NCBI GenBank assembly: GCA_910584475.1 | Contig: CAJUBD010000008.1 | Coordinates: 46,123 to 110,122 of the forward strand | Length of the DNA: 64,000 nt | Direction: 5' to 3' | Origin: an uncultured Treponema sp. | Lineage (GTDB): Bacteria > Spirochaetota > Spirochaetia > Treponematales > Treponemataceae | Part shown: positions 32,925 to 42,624 of the stretch, in pieces | Layout of the letters: the number at the start of each line of letters is the position of its first letter | How positions within the stretch are numbered: the stretch's first letter is position 1 | Notes under the pieces: generated by a model | The model's database searches: none | The model's input: only the letters and a program-made list of their open reading frames with translations | What the model was told of the DNA's origin: nothing | Made by a program: the position numbers and the translations under genes

Positions 32925-35900
32925 ATGAAAACAAAATTTCTTCTTTCAATTTTCATTCCTTTTTTTATTTTTGGATGCGCGAAAAAAACTGCGCAATTTT
33001 CAGAACATGCTCTCGAGCGTGGCGAAAACCTTGTCTCGCAAATCGGCGGAATAAGTCTCGGGCGGCTTGACCGAATCATCATAGAATTTTCAAACGAAAT
33101 TCCGGACGGCGCGAATGTCGCGGATGCGATTTCGCTTGTGCCGCCGCAAAAAGGCTCGTGGAGCGTTTCGGGAAAACGTGCGAGTTTCACGCCGAGCAAG
33201 CCTTATCGCGCGGAGCAGAAAATCACTCTCATCGCCGACTGCACAAAACTTTTCGCGCTTTCACAAGAGGCGTTTTACGTCCACAAATATTTTACGCAAA
33301 GCGCGCAATGCAAAGTGCAGTTCTACTCTTTCGTGCTTTCGGACGACGAAAAAGATTTCACGCTCGGCGGAACTTTTTTCACCGACATTCCAGTTTCCCA
33401 AAAGCAACTCAAAAAATCTCTCGAGGCGAAATTCGGATTTTTCCAAAGACCAAAAATTTCATGGGAAGAGACGGGCGCAGAAAATCCATTCGCCGCGAAT
33501 TTTACAATCGGCGGAATCAGGCGCGGAAAAAATTTCAAGACTTTAAAAATTTCTTGGAACGGATTTTCGTTCGGCGCAAAAAAACGTCGCGGAAGAGTGA
33601 ACACGGACAAAAAGAATTTCAAGATTCCCGCAAAAAACGATTTCGTGATTTTCGACGTGAACGAATCGCAGAAAAACAAAATAATTTTGAGTTTTTCAAA
33701 GCCGCTTGATTCGGCGCAAAACATCAAGGCTTTCATAAAAACTGTTTCAAAAATCGAAGACGATTTCAGCGTGAACGTCAACAAAAATGTGCTCACGATT
33801 TACAATGAAAATGACTTTTCGAATTTTTCGGAAGTGCAAATCCAGAGCGGAATAAAAAGCGCGGACGGCGCGCTGCTCGCGCTTGGCGAAACTGTTACCA
33901 CGAAAAACGAGGCGTGGAGTCTGCCGAGCGTCCAATTCGCGCAAAGCAATTCAAGCGCGGTGATAATTCCGACTTCGCAGGAAAACATTCTCGCCGTGCA
34001 GACAAAAAATCTGAGCGGACTTTTGATTCAGGCGTTTTTGATTCATGACTGGAACATCACGCAATTTTTGCAGAGCAATGACCTTGACGGAAACGATTCT
34101 ATGTATCGCGTGGGCGAACCGGTTTGGGAAAAAAATGTTCCGCTTGAATGGAAAAACGAAATGAAAAACCGCACCGTGACGACGGGCATCGACATTTCGG
34201 AACTGACGAAAAAATATCCCGGCGGAATGTTCCAGATTCGCGTGAGCTTCAGAAAGCAAAACGTAAAATATGTCTGCAACAAAAAGCACGAGGATTTTTC
34301 AGACTTGCCTATGCCGGACGACACAATCGGAAATTACAAGTGGAAAGGCGAATCGAGTTATTGGGATTACACTGAAAATATGCCGTATGAAAAGCGGCGC
34401 ACGTATTGGCAGTACGACGACGATCCGTGCCATCCCGCGTTCTATATGGCGAATTACAATAGCAGGATTTTGATTGAGCGGAACGTGCTTGTTTCCGACA
34501 TCGGGCTTTTGGCGAAAAAAGATGTGGACGGAAATATCTATGTTACGGCGGCGGATTTGAAGACGGCTTCTCCAATCGGCGGCGCGGAAATCTCGCTTGT
34601 AAATTATGTGGGACGAACGCTTGCCACGGCGAAAACCGATTCCAACGGAAGCGCGATTTTCAAGAATCCTGACACGGAAGTGTTCGCGGTGTTCGCCAAA
34701 AAATCAAACCAAAATTCTTTCCTCAAACTTTCAGGCGGAACGGAATTGAGCGTGAGCCATTTTGAAACCGGCGGCGAAAAGGCGAAGAACGGCGTAAAAG
34801 GCTTCATCTATGGCGAGCGCGGAGTCTGGCGACCGGGCGACACGCTTTACCTGACTTTCGTTTTGCAAGACTTGCAAGGCACGATTCCAAAAGATTTTCC
34901 CGCCACGTTTGAATTGCAAGACCCGAGCGGCCGCCTCGTGGAAAGCCGCATCATAAAAGAAAACGTGAACGGCTTTTATCCGATCCAAACTTCGACGGAC
35001 GAAAACGCGCCCACGGGATTTTACATTGCGCGAGTGAAAATGGGCGGCTCGGAATGGACTCGTCCGCTGAAAATTGAAACTGTCGTTCCGAACAAGCTTT
35101 CGGTAAAACTCGAAAGCCAAAGCGAATTGCTGACGGCGGGACGAAACACATTCACGCTGAAAGGCGAATGGCTTCACGGAGCGAAAACTCCGAATTACAA
35201 GGCGGATGTCTCTGTGAATTTTTCAAGGAGCGAAAACAATTTCGAAGGCTATTCAGAATATTCTTTCACGAATCCTCGCGCCGTCTTTGACACAAGCCGT
35301 GACACAGTTTGGGAAGGAAATCTCGGCGCGAATTCCGAAGCGGTTTTTTCGGCAGAACTTGAGTCCAGCGAAAATCTTCCGGGCAAACTTCGCGCAAATT
35401 ATACCAGCCGAATTTTCGAGCCTTCGGGCGCATTTTCAACGGAAACGAAATCCTTCGTCTTTTCTCCTTATGAACGATATTGCGGAATAAAAACTCCGAA
35501 AGGCGATGCGGCGCGCGGAATGCTTTTGACCGACCAAGAACAAAGAGCGGATGTCGTCTTGCTCGACGCAAAAGGAAATCCGATTGAAGAGGCGGAACTC
35601 GACTACGCAATCTACAAACTCGATTGGAAATGGTGGTGGGAAAAAGACGCGCTCACAAGCGCCACTTATGTCTCATATGAATCGTCCGCGCTCGTAAACA
35701 ACGGCAAAGTCAAAATAAGCGACGGCAAAGGCAGCTTTGATTTCCGCGTGGACTATCCTTCTTGGGGAAGATACCTTGTTTTGGTTTCCGACGGAGAAAA
35801 GCATAGCGCGGGAAAAATCGTCTACATCGACTGGCCGAATTGGGCGGGACGCGCGCAGGAAAACGGCGGAGACAGCGCGGCGATGCTCACGCTTTTGACG

Positions 35901-38483
35901 GACAAAAAAAATTACACCGTCGGTGAAAGCGCACAAATCAGTTTTTCTTCTGGAAGCGGCTCACGCGCGCTCGTTACGATAGAAAAGTCAGGCGAGGTTT
36001 TAAAGCAAGAATGGCTTGAAACGAAAAACGAAACCACTTCCTACAAACTTCCGCTCACGCAGGAAATGTCGCCGAACGTCTACGCGCACATCACGCTTTT
36101 GCAGCCGCACGCGCAAACTGCAAACAGCCTGCCGATTCGTCTGTACGGCGTTGTTCCGATAAAAGTGGAAAATCCTGCCACGCTGCTTGAGCCTGTCATC
36201 ACGACGGCGGAAAGTTTCGAACCGCACAAAAATTGTTCGATAAGCGTTTCGGAAAAGCGCGGTCGCGAAATGACTTACACGCTCGCCGTAGTCGACGACG
36301 GACTTTTGGGCTTGACGAATTTCCACGCTCCGAACTTGCGCTACGAATTTTACAAAAAAGAAGCGTCGATGATTTCGAACTACGATTTGTACAAATATGT
36401 GATGAACGCGTATTCCGGAAAGCTCGAAACGCTGCTCGCGATAGGCGGAAGCGATGCCGACTCTCTCAACAACACCGCGCTCGATGCGAACAGGTTCACG
36501 CCCGTCGTAAAATTCTTTGGACCTTTCACGCTGAAAGCCGGCGAAAAGAAAGCTACGGAATTCGAAATGCCAGGATACATCGGCTCCGTCCGCGCAATCG
36601 TAATCGCAGGCGAAAAAGGCGCGTATGGCTCAGCGGAAAAATCAGTAAAAGTCAAAACCGACCTGATGGTTCAGCCTTCGCTTCCTCGCACTTTGGGCGT
36701 GGACGAAACAATTCAAATTCCTGTAACCGTTTTCAACGGAACGCAAAGGCAACAGAAAACTGTTGTAACTATGCAAGTCACAGGCGCACAAACAGTCGGA
36801 GAGAATTCCAAGACAGTCACGATCCCCGCTTCAGACAATGCGGTCGTCACGTTCGCAGTAAAAACAAATTCTCAATGTACGGCGGATTTCGCTTTTACGG
36901 CGAAAACAAGCAGAGCGCAGACAACGGCGAGCGCCGGCGTAATTGTCGAAAGCCGAGGAATTCCTGTTACCACACGGCAGACATTCATAGTAAAGCCCGA
37001 CAAGACTTTTGACGCGAGCATTGAAAGTACGGCTCAAATCGGAACGATTCAAAACACGCTCGAACTCTCTACGCTTCCGCAAATGAACCTGAACGAAAGG
37101 CTTTCGGCTCTCATACGCTATCCGCACGGCTGCATCGAGCAAATCACTTCGGGCGCGTTCCCGCAACTTTATCTTTCTGGATTTTTGAAACTCACTCCAA
37201 AACAAATCGAAGAAACTAAGGAAAATGTCAATTCCGTTTTGAAGCGACACAAAAATTATAGGACTTCTTCTGGCGGACTTGCGTATTGGCCAGGCGGAAA
37301 CACACCTAACGCATGGGGCACTTGCTACGCCACGCACTTTGAACTTGAAGCGAAAGGCGCGGGCTACGATGTCGATGAAAATTTCCTGAACGACCTTTTG
37401 GATTACATCGCGCAAAGCGCGTCATCGTGGAACATCTACGCGAGCGACAGATACGAAAACGGAACGGAAGTTCAATCGTACAGGCTTTTCGTTCTCGCAT
37501 TGGCAGGTCGCGCCGACATCGCTTCGATGAATCGCCTTTCCGACGGAGTGGCAGGAACGCAAAACACTTCCGCTCGAATTATGCTCGCCTGCGCGTATTC
37601 TTTGGCGGGACAAAAAAGCGTGGCTTTGCGGCTTTTGCACGGCATCGAATTCACAAAGAACAAATTCCGGCAAACCGGTGGATCTCTCAATTCTAGCGTT
37701 CGCGAGCGGGCGATGTATCTTTTCGCATGCCTCGCCATCGACAACGGAGATGCCGACAAATTGGCAAAGGAAGTGGCGGAAACTTTGAGCGGAGACGAAT
37801 GGCTTAGCACCCAGGAAATCGCATGGAGCCTCATTTCGCTTTTGCCGCTTTACAAGAATCAAGGAAGCGAAAAGGCTTCGTACAAAATCTCAGCCCTTGG
37901 AAAAACGATTTCCGGCGCAATTGAAGGCGCGGTCGCAGTGGAGGAAGTCGCTTCAAGCCAAGCGCAAATCCAATCCGCGCAAGTTGAAAACACAGGCAAA
38001 AGAACTTTGTACGGAACTTTCGTTTCGCGAGGAATTTCGATTCCCGGAAAAGAAAATCCGCGTTCGGACGGACTTTCGCTTGAAATAAAATACATCACGG
38101 ATTCCGGGAGCGAGCTGAATCCCGCGAACATAAAAGTCGGCGATAGTTTCAAAATCAAGCTCAGCGTAAAAAACACGACGCGCGCAAACATCGCGAACAT
38201 CGCTCTCACGATGCCCATCCCGACTTGCTGGGAAATCACGAACGAGCGAGTTGCCGCCGACGCGCTCGACAGCGCACAAACGCAGACGTTCACATACCAA
38301 GACATTCGCGACGACAATATTTTCACATACTTTGATTTGCGTGAAGGCGCGAGCAAGAATCTCACATTCGCGGCAACCGCCGTCTACAGCGGAGAATATT
38401 TCATTCCCGCCGTTTTCGCGGAGGCGATGTATGACAACGAGATTTCATCGATTGTGCCGGGAAGAAGAGCGAGCGCAGAGTAA
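32925..38483 (+). CDS. Alpha-2-macroglobulin family lipoprotein
   Basis: A 1852-residue bacterial macroglobulin, a membrane-anchored protease trap. The lipoprotein signal ends in FFIFGC (Cys18). Macroglobulin and bait regions follow, with GFIYGERGVWRPGDTLYLTFVLQD near residue 625, as in YfhM-type proteins. The thioester motif GCIEQ is intact (Cys1403, Gln1406), so it can covalently bind attacking proteases. The C-terminus holds a terpenoid-cyclase-like helical domain and a receptor-like beta domain. In proteobacteria the gene often pairs with pbpC, but no penicillin-binding protein is adjacent here. Leaderless start. Confidence 0.9.
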   Translation: MKTKFLLSIFIPFFIFGCAKKTAQFSEHALERGENLVSQIGGISLGRLDRIIIEFSNEIPDGANVADAISLVPPQKGSWSVSGKRASFTPSKPYRAEQKITLIADCTKLFALSQEAFYVHKYFTQSAQCKVQFYSFVLSDDEKDFTLGGTFFTDIPVSQKQLKKSLEAKFGFFQRPKISWEETGAENPFAANFTIGGIRRGKNFKTLKISWNGFSFGAKKRRGRVNTDKKNFKIPAKNDFVIFDVNESQKNKIILSFSKPLDSAQNIKAFIKTVSKIEDDFSVNVNKNVLTIYNENDFSNFSEVQIQSGIKSADGALLALGETVTTKNEAWSLPSVQFAQSNSSAVIIPTSQENILAVQTKNLSGLLIQAFLIHDWNITQFLQSNDLDGNDSMYRVGEPVWEKNVPLEWKNEMKNRTVTTGIDISELTKKYPGGMFQIRVSFRKQNVKYVCNKKHEDFSDLPMPDDTIGNYKWKGESSYWDYTENMPYEKRRTYWQYDDDPCHPAFYMANYNSRILIERNVLVSDIGLLAKKDVDGNIYVTAADLKTASPIGGAEISLVNYVGRTLATAKTDSNGSAIFKNPDTEVFAVFAKKSNQNSFLKLSGGTELSVSHFETGGEKAKNGVKGFIYGERGVWRPGDTLYLTFVLQDLQGTIPKDFPATFELQDPSGRLVESRIIKENVNGFYPIQTSTDENAPTGFYIARVKMGGSEWTRPLKIETVVPNKLSVKLESQSELLTAGRNTFTLKGEWLHGAKTPNYKADVSVNFSRSENNFEGYSEYSFTNPRAVFDTSRDTVWEGNLGANSEAVFSAELESSENLPGKLRANYTSRIFEPSGAFSTETKSFVFSPYERYCGIKTPKGDAARGMLLTDQEQRADVVLLDAKGNPIEEAELDYAIYKLDWKWWWEKDALTSATYVSYESSALVNNGKVKISDGKGSFDFRVDYPSWGRYLVLVSDGEKHSAGKIVYIDWPNWAGRAQENGGDSAAMLTLLTDKKNYTVGESAQISFSSGSGSRALVTIEKSGEVLKQEWLETKNETTSYKLPLTQEMSPNVYAHITLLQPHAQTANSLPIRLYGVVPIKVENPATLLEPVITTAESFEPHKNCSISVSEKRGREMTYTLAVVDDGLLGLTNFHAPNLRYEFYKKEASMISNYDLYKYVMNAYSGKLETLLAIGGSDADSLNNTALDANRFTPVVKFFGPFTLKAGEKKATEFEMPGYIGSVRAIVIAGEKGAYGSAEKSVKVKTDLMVQPSLPRTLGVDETIQIPVTVFNGTQRQQKTVVTMQVTGAQTVGENSKTVTIPASDNAVVTFAVKTNSQCTADFAFTAKTSRAQTTASAGVIVESRGIPVTTRQTFIVKPDKTFDASIESTAQIGTIQNTLELSTLPQMNLNERLSALIRYPHGCIEQITSGAFPQLYLSGFLKLTPKQIEETKENVNSVLKRHKNYRTSSGGLAYWPGGNTPNAWGTCYATHFELEAKGAGYDVDENFLNDLLDYIAQSASSWNIYASDRYENGTEVQSYRLFVLALAGRADIASMNRLSDGVAGTQNTSARIMLACAYSLAGQKSVALRLLHGIEFTKNKFRQTGGSLNSSVRERAMYLFACLAIDNGDADKLAKEVAETLSGDEWLSTQEIAWSLISLLPLYKNQGSEKASYKISALGKTISGAIEGAVAVEEVASSQAQIQSAQVENTGKRTLYGTFVSRGISIPGKENPRSDGLSLEIKYITDSGSELNPANIKVGDSFKIKLSVKNTTRANIANIALTMPIPTCWEITNERVAADALDSAQTQTFTYQDIRDDNIFTYFDLREGASKNLTFAATAVYSGEYFIPAVFAEAMYDNEISSIVPGRRASAE

Positions 38484-38660
38484 CTGACAGTCTAAAGTCA
38501 TTCGATAATGCGAGTTTGCGCTTTGCGCAAACTCGTCGACAACTCGAAGAGTTGCCACCAATATTAAACGACAATAAAGCGAGTTTTTCCGCTTTTGCGA
38601 GCGAAGCGAACAAAATGCGAGCGTTGCGAGCAAAGAAAAACTCGACAGCAACTCGAAGAG
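38484..38660. repeat. Hairpin-rich intergenic repeats after the macroglobulin gene
   Basis: Holds a GAGTTTGCGC/GCGCAAACTC hairpin, two copies of CAACTCGAAGAGTTGC (38551 and 38649 regions), and a CGAGTTTTT...AAAAACTCG module (38579-38644) with core AATGCGAGCG, like that in the icd leader. Confidence 0.65.
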
Positions 38661-38663
38661 TTG

Positions 38664-39122
38664 CTATTTTACTTTGGAATATAAATCGGCCATCTCTGCG
38701 CGCCAAGTCGAAGGCTTGTTTTTGTCTTCCCAGTCAATGGTTTTCGCAATCGTAAATTTTTTTGTATCATGCGAATTTTCGTAGCGAATCACCGCAAAAC
38801 GCCCCTGCCCTATGTACGCCACCTGCTCATTCGGCGCGGTCTTTTCCTGCGATTTCAGCCTTTCCAAAACGCAGTCAAAATGCGTCGGCGCACCCGTGGA
38901 TTTATCCGCGATGGCTTCCGACATATCAGTTATGGGCTTCCCGCAAGCAGGGCAAATTGTCTCGCGCGCCTTGAATTCGCGGATGGCATTTTCACGCGCA
39001 GCAATTTCTTCGGAACTTTCCACATTTAGTCCAAAATGTCGGCGAAAAGCGCCCCGCCCCTGTGAATTGCTCCATGCGCCTTTGTCGTGCGACCTGCGAT
39101 TTCTTTTTTCGTTTCTTGTCAT
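38664..39122 (-). CDS. Conserved hypothetical protein with a CxxC zinc-ribbon-like motif
   Basis: A 152-residue protein. The N-terminus is very basic (MTRNEKRNRRSHDKGAW), and a motif CPACGKPITD followed by HFDC could bind zinc. The C-terminal half (QVAYIGQGRFAVIRYE, KKFTIAKTIDWED) looks folded. I do not recognise a defined family beyond treponemal similarity. Last gene of the long operon beginning at rpsP. Confidence 0.6.
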   Translation of the reverse strand: MTRNEKRNRRSHDKGAWSNSQGRGAFRRHFGLNVESSEEIAARENAIREFKARETICPACGKPITDMSEAIADKSTGAPTHFDCVLERLKSQEKTAPNEQVAYIGQGRFAVIRYENSHDTKKFTIAKTIDWEDKNKPSTWRAEMADLYSKVK

Positions 39123-39144
39123 AACACACCGTCTTTTAATTTTT

Positions 39145-39345
39145 TCAGCCAAAAGTAAATTTCAATTCCTCTGGATTGTCAATAAGATTCTTGCTCAAAA
39201 CAAATGCGATCCGATTTATCGCGCTGTCGACATACGACATATCGTGAATCTTCGTCCGCAACTCAAGCAAGCGAGGAGGAATTTTTTCCATTCCGTCGAA
39301 TTTCTCGTCGACATTATGCGACTCGCATTTCAAGATTGTGCCCAT
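39145..39345 (-). CDS. Small conserved hypothetical protein
   Basis: A 66-residue protein (KIPPRLLELRTKIHDMSYVDSAI) without signal or membrane segment. It abuts yraN with no gap and precedes the zinc-ribbon gene by 22 bases. Function unknown; its place in a tight operon is the main support for its being real. Confidence 0.6.
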   Translation of the reverse strand: MGTILKCESHNVDEKFDGMEKIPPRLLELRTKIHDMSYVDSAINRIAFVLSKNLIDNPEELKFTFG

Positions 39346-39711
39346 TCAAATTTCCGAAAAAGCGTTTTCTATAAGGTGAACCGGAGCAACGCCCGGCATA
39401 TCCACCACAACTGCGTCAAAGCGGACGATGCTGTTACTATATTTTCGATGTTTTTCCAGAAAAAATTTAGCACTTTCTATAATTTTGCGTTGTTTGGTCG
39501 CATTCAGTTCGTGCGCCAAAGTGTCGGCATCTCCGCCAGGAAGGGTCTTAACCTCGGCAAAAACAATCAAATCCTCCTTCGCGACTATTATGTCGATTTC
39601 ACCGCACCTTGTACGGAAATTCCTCGCCACGACTTCAAAACCGCGTTCCGCGTAAAAACACGCCGCGCGCTCCTCTCCGGAATCGCCGATTCTCTTTCTG
39701 TCTTTAACCAT
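39346..39711 (-). CDS. yraN: YraN/UPF0102 family protein, endonuclease-like
   Basis: A 121-residue protein of the UPF0102 family. The N-terminal GDSGEERAACFYAERGFEVVARNFRTRCGEIDIIV and EVKTL contain the restriction-endonuclease-like D-x(n)-E-x-K core. A role in DNA processing is inferred from the fold. No ribosome site is visible before the ATG, 39 bases after the FlhB-like gene. Confidence 0.87.
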   Translation of the reverse strand: MVKDRKRIGDSGEERAACFYAERGFEVVARNFRTRCGEIDIIVAKEDLIVFAEVKTLPGGDADTLAHELNATKQRKIIESAKFFLEKHRKYSNSIVRFDAVVVDMPGVAPVHLIENAFSEI

Positions 39712-39750
39712 AAAATGCCAAATCGCTCTCGCGGCGATAAAATAGAAATC

Positions 39751-40008
39751 TCATTTCTTCGCGTCAAATTTCACTACGAACGCGAAAATCTTCGCCACGG
39801 CTTCCCATGTTTCTTCGGGAATCGCCTGCCCAATTTCCTGCACGCTCAAAAAGTCGGCGAGCGCGGCATCCTCCGTGACAGGAATTTCTTTTTCAGCGGC
39901 GACTTCAAGCATTTTTTCCGCCAAAAATCCTTTCGCGCTCGCAGCGATAAAAGGCGCGCTCACGCCTTCGGGATATTTCAACGCCACGGCCTTTTTCATT
40001 TCGCGCAT
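39751..40008 (-). CDS. FlhB-like small protein (FlhB C-terminal domain homologue)
   Basis: An 85-residue protein corresponding to the cytoplasmic export-switch domain of FlhB: KKAVALKYPEGVSAPFIAASAKGFLAEKMLEVAAEKEIPVTEDAAL. It lacks the membrane part and the NPTH autocleavage motif, as do other stand-alone FlhB-like proteins. It may modulate flagellar export. The ATG overlaps the previous stop codon (TGATG), showing coupling. Confidence 0.82.
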   Translation of the reverse strand: MREMKKAVALKYPEGVSAPFIAASAKGFLAEKMLEVAAEKEIPVTEDAALADFLSVQEIGQAIPEETWEAVAKIFAFVVKFDAKK

Positions 40009-41354
40009 CACGCAAATCCCTCCACGGACGAAAGCGGAAAATCCTCCGTACCGAACGGCGAAAAATCTTCCGCCTTGATCACGCGCACTTCCACGCCTTC
40101 GCCGAATTCTTTAGCCAAATTTTCCTTCGCCGATTTTTCTTCAAAACCTTCGAGCGAAAAATGCACGCGGTGCACTTTTTTATCCTTAAAGTATATCACG
40201 AAAAATAAATTTTTTCCAGCGAATTTAAAATTCACCGCAACTTTCTCCGCGAGATTTTTTTCCAAGTCCAAACAAATCCGAAAAACGCCCGCGCCGCGAA
40301 AAGGCTTTCCGTCATCTTTCCCAATCGAATTCATTTCAAATTCAAACGGCAAAAAAATCCAATTCTTTTTTCCCTGTGATTTCAAAGCCTTGTGATTGAA
40401 AAACGCCAAAAAATTCTTCTCGAGATCTTCGCCTCGAAAAAAGCCGTTCGCGCCGAACTTTGAATTTTGAAAAACCGAATTCCGCAAGTTTGAATCCTGA
40501 AAATCCGAATCATTTTTTTCGCTGCCGTCTTGAAAATCGCCGCCAAGCGCGAAAGAAAAAAATCGCTTTATCTCTTCGGCGCATTGCGGCAAAAAATTTT
40601 CCGAATCATTTTCCAAGTCCGAGTGATTTTGAAACGCCGCGTTTTTAAATATCGCTCCATCGCTCAAACTGTCTTCACCGATGAATTTTTTTTCGGCAGG
40701 ATTTCCATTGGAATTTCCATCGCCAAGATTTTCATTCAGATTTTCCTTGGATTTTCCATCGCGTGAATTTTTTTCGCCAGAATTTTTCCTTTCCCTTCCC
40801 TGAAAATCTCCGCCAAGCAGTTCCATGATTTCTTCGAGAAAATCTTCCGAATCAAATCCGTTTTGCTCCAAAATAATCGCGCTTTCGGCGGCATCGATTT
40901 CGCGCCCGCCAAATTTCGCGGCAAGACGGCGCGCCTTTTTCATCAAAGCGGCATCAAGCCTCGCGCCGCTTTGCATCAAAAATTGCAGGATTTTTTGCGA
41001 AACGCCGTCGGCTGGCAAACCAAAACTTGCCAAAAACGCGCTCGCTTCGGGACTTTGAAAATTGAAATTTTGCACGGAAATCGCGTTCGCGCCGCCAATC
41101 TTTGAGCCGCCGTTTTGCGGAAGCAAAAAAACTCTTCCGTTCGCGATTTTCACTTGCGCGCGAAAAGTCTCGCCAGATTTGAGCGCGGCATCGGATTTGA
41201 CCAAAAAACGCCCGCCCACGAAACTCGCCAAATATTTTCCGCCGCCTTGATTTTGCAGGATGCGCACAAAAAATGAAGCCCCCTCCCTGACAGTCTGTTG
41301 AAAGCCAGAAAGGGTGCTTTGAGAATGAATCGCTACATTTTGCACTTCGCTCAT
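40008..41354 (-). CDS. Hypothetical protein, possible FliK-like hook-length control protein
   Basis: A 448-residue protein. An N-terminal domain (about 1-110) is followed by helices. An Asn/Asp/Lys/Ser-rich low-complexity linker covers roughly residues 185-320, and the C-terminal domain (about 340-448) has the strand pattern of a FliK hook-length domain (FRICLDLEKNLAEKVAVNFKF). Adjacency to the FlhB-like gene supports a link to flagellar export switching, but the name is an inference. It starts 11 bases after rplS. Confidence 0.5.
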   Translation of the reverse strand: MSEVQNVAIHSQSTLSGFQQTVREGASFFVRILQNQGGGKYLASFVGGRFLVKSDAALKSGETFRAQVKIANGRVFLLPQNGGSKIGGANAISVQNFNFQSPEASAFLASFGLPADGVSQKILQFLMQSGARLDAALMKKARRLAAKFGGREIDAAESAIILEQNGFDSEDFLEEIMELLGGDFQGRERKNSGEKNSRDGKSKENLNENLGDGNSNGNPAEKKFIGEDSLSDGAIFKNAAFQNHSDLENDSENFLPQCAEEIKRFFSFALGGDFQDGSEKNDSDFQDSNLRNSVFQNSKFGANGFFRGEDLEKNFLAFFNHKALKSQGKKNWIFLPFEFEMNSIGKDDGKPFRGAGVFRICLDLEKNLAEKVAVNFKFAGKNLFFVIYFKDKKVHRVHFSLEGFEEKSAKENLAKEFGEGVEVRVIKAEDFSPFGTEDFPLSSVEGFA

Positions 41355-41365
41355 TCGAGCAAAAA

Positions 41366-41809
41366 TTATTTGGCTTCGGCCTGCGCCTTTTCCGCGGCGG
41401 CTTCTTTTGCGGCCGCGGCTTCATTGGCGCGAGCGTTGCGTTCGGCAATCGCCTTGGCAACCTTTCCGCCCACGCGCTGCTTGACCTTGGCGGCCTTACC
41501 AACCTTGTCGCGGATGTAGTAAAGTTTCGCGCGGCGCACTTTTCCGGGTCGCGTGATTTCCACTTTCATAATTCGCGGCGAGTTGATCGGGAAAATGCGC
41601 TCCACACCAATGTTGTACGAAATTTTTCGCACGGTGAAAGTTCTGCGCGCGCCTTCGTTTTTCATCGCAATCACAAGCCCTTCAAAAACCTGAACGCGTT
41701 CCGTCTTGCCTTCCACGATTTTAAAGTAAACTTTAACCGTGTCGCCGACATTGAACGGCTGCGCGTTTGGGCGTTTTTGCTGCTCTTCAATTGTCTTTAT
41801 AATGTCCAT
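41366..41809 (-). CDS. rplS: 50S ribosomal protein L19
   Basis: A 147-residue ribosomal protein. FNVGDTVKVYFKIVEGKTERVQVFEGLVIA and KISYNIGVERIFPINSPRI are diagnostic. It is about 30 residues longer than usual because of a C-terminal Ala/Glu-rich helix (from about residue 115). AGGAG precedes the ATG. The order rimM-trmD-rplS is widely conserved. Confidence 0.95.
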   Translation of the reverse strand: MDIIKTIEEQQKRPNAQPFNVGDTVKVYFKIVEGKTERVQVFEGLVIAMKNEGARRTFTVRKISYNIGVERIFPINSPRIMKVEITRPGKVRRAKLYYIRDKVGKAAKVKQRVGGKVAKAIAERNARANEAAAAKEAAAEKAQAEAK

Positions 41810-41840
41810 TAGTTTCTCCTAAAATAATAAACAAAAAAAA

Positions 41841-42620
41841 TCAAAGATTCTTTTTGCATTTTTTCGCGGAATGTTTTACAAAAACTGCTTCCGTCAAATC
41901 CTCAATCATTTTTTCGGCTTCCAAAGTGAGCGTCCCGTTCATTCTCGCCTCGGCAATCAAATCCGGCCGGTTCAAGAATGTCTTTTGGATGCGCTTTTTC
42001 AACCTCCATTTTCGGACTTTCTCATGGTTTCCGGAAATCAAGACTTCCGGCACTTCCATGCCCTTGTACACTGGCGGCCTTGTGTACTGTGGGTACTCCA
42101 AAAGCAAATCGGAAAAACTTTCCTCCGCAAGCGATTCGCTTGAAATCACACCGTCAATCAGCCGATAAACGGTGTCAACCACGACTTCCGCCGCGACTTC
42201 GCCGCTCGACATCACGTAGTCGCCGATGCATATCTCATCGTCTACATAACGATCGATGATTCTCTGATCGATTCCTTCGTAACGCCCGCAAATTATCACG
42301 AGTTCTTCTTCTTTGCTCAATTTTGCCGCGACTTTCTGCGTAAACGGCTTTCCAGAAGGCGTGACGTAAATCACGCGCTTTTCCTTTTTGTAAGCCTTCA
42401 CACTTTCGAGCGCGGCTCCCAGGACTTCAGGCAACATCAATTGCCCCGCCCCTCCGCCATACGGACTGTCATCACAAGTGCGGTGCTTATCCAAGGCAAA
42501 ATCCCTGATATTCACCAAATCGTAGGCAACAATTCCCTTTTGAACTGCGCGCGCCATGATTGAGCTTTCAAAATAAACGCGCACGATTTCCGGGAACAAG
42601 GTCAGCACGGTAAATTTCAC
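41841..42620 (-). CDS. trmD: tRNA (guanine37-N1)-methyltransferase
   Basis: A 259-residue SPOUT methyltransferase that methylates G37 of tRNAs, preventing frameshifts. MKFTVLTLFPEIVRVYFESSIMARA opens the protein. The trefoil-knot motifs SPYGGGAGQLML, YVTPSGKPF and IICGRYEGIDQR are all intact. It begins four bases after rimM. Confidence 0.95.
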   Translation of the reverse strand: MKFTVLTLFPEIVRVYFESSIMARAVQKGIVAYDLVNIRDFALDKHRTCDDSPYGGGAGQLMLPEVLGAALESVKAYKKEKRVIYVTPSGKPFTQKVAAKLSKEEELVIICGRYEGIDQRIIDRYVDDEICIGDYVMSSGEVAAEVVVDTVYRLIDGVISSESLAEESFSDLLLEYPQYTRPPVYKGMEVPEVLISGNHEKVRKWRLKKRIQKTFLNRPDLIAEARMNGTLTLEAEKMIEDLTEAVFVKHSAKKCKKNL

Positions 42621-42624
42621 TGGA

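Noticed and set aside
38812..40395. 527-residue + strand frame
   Set aside because: Antisense to yraN, the FlhB-like gene and others that form a coupled operon.
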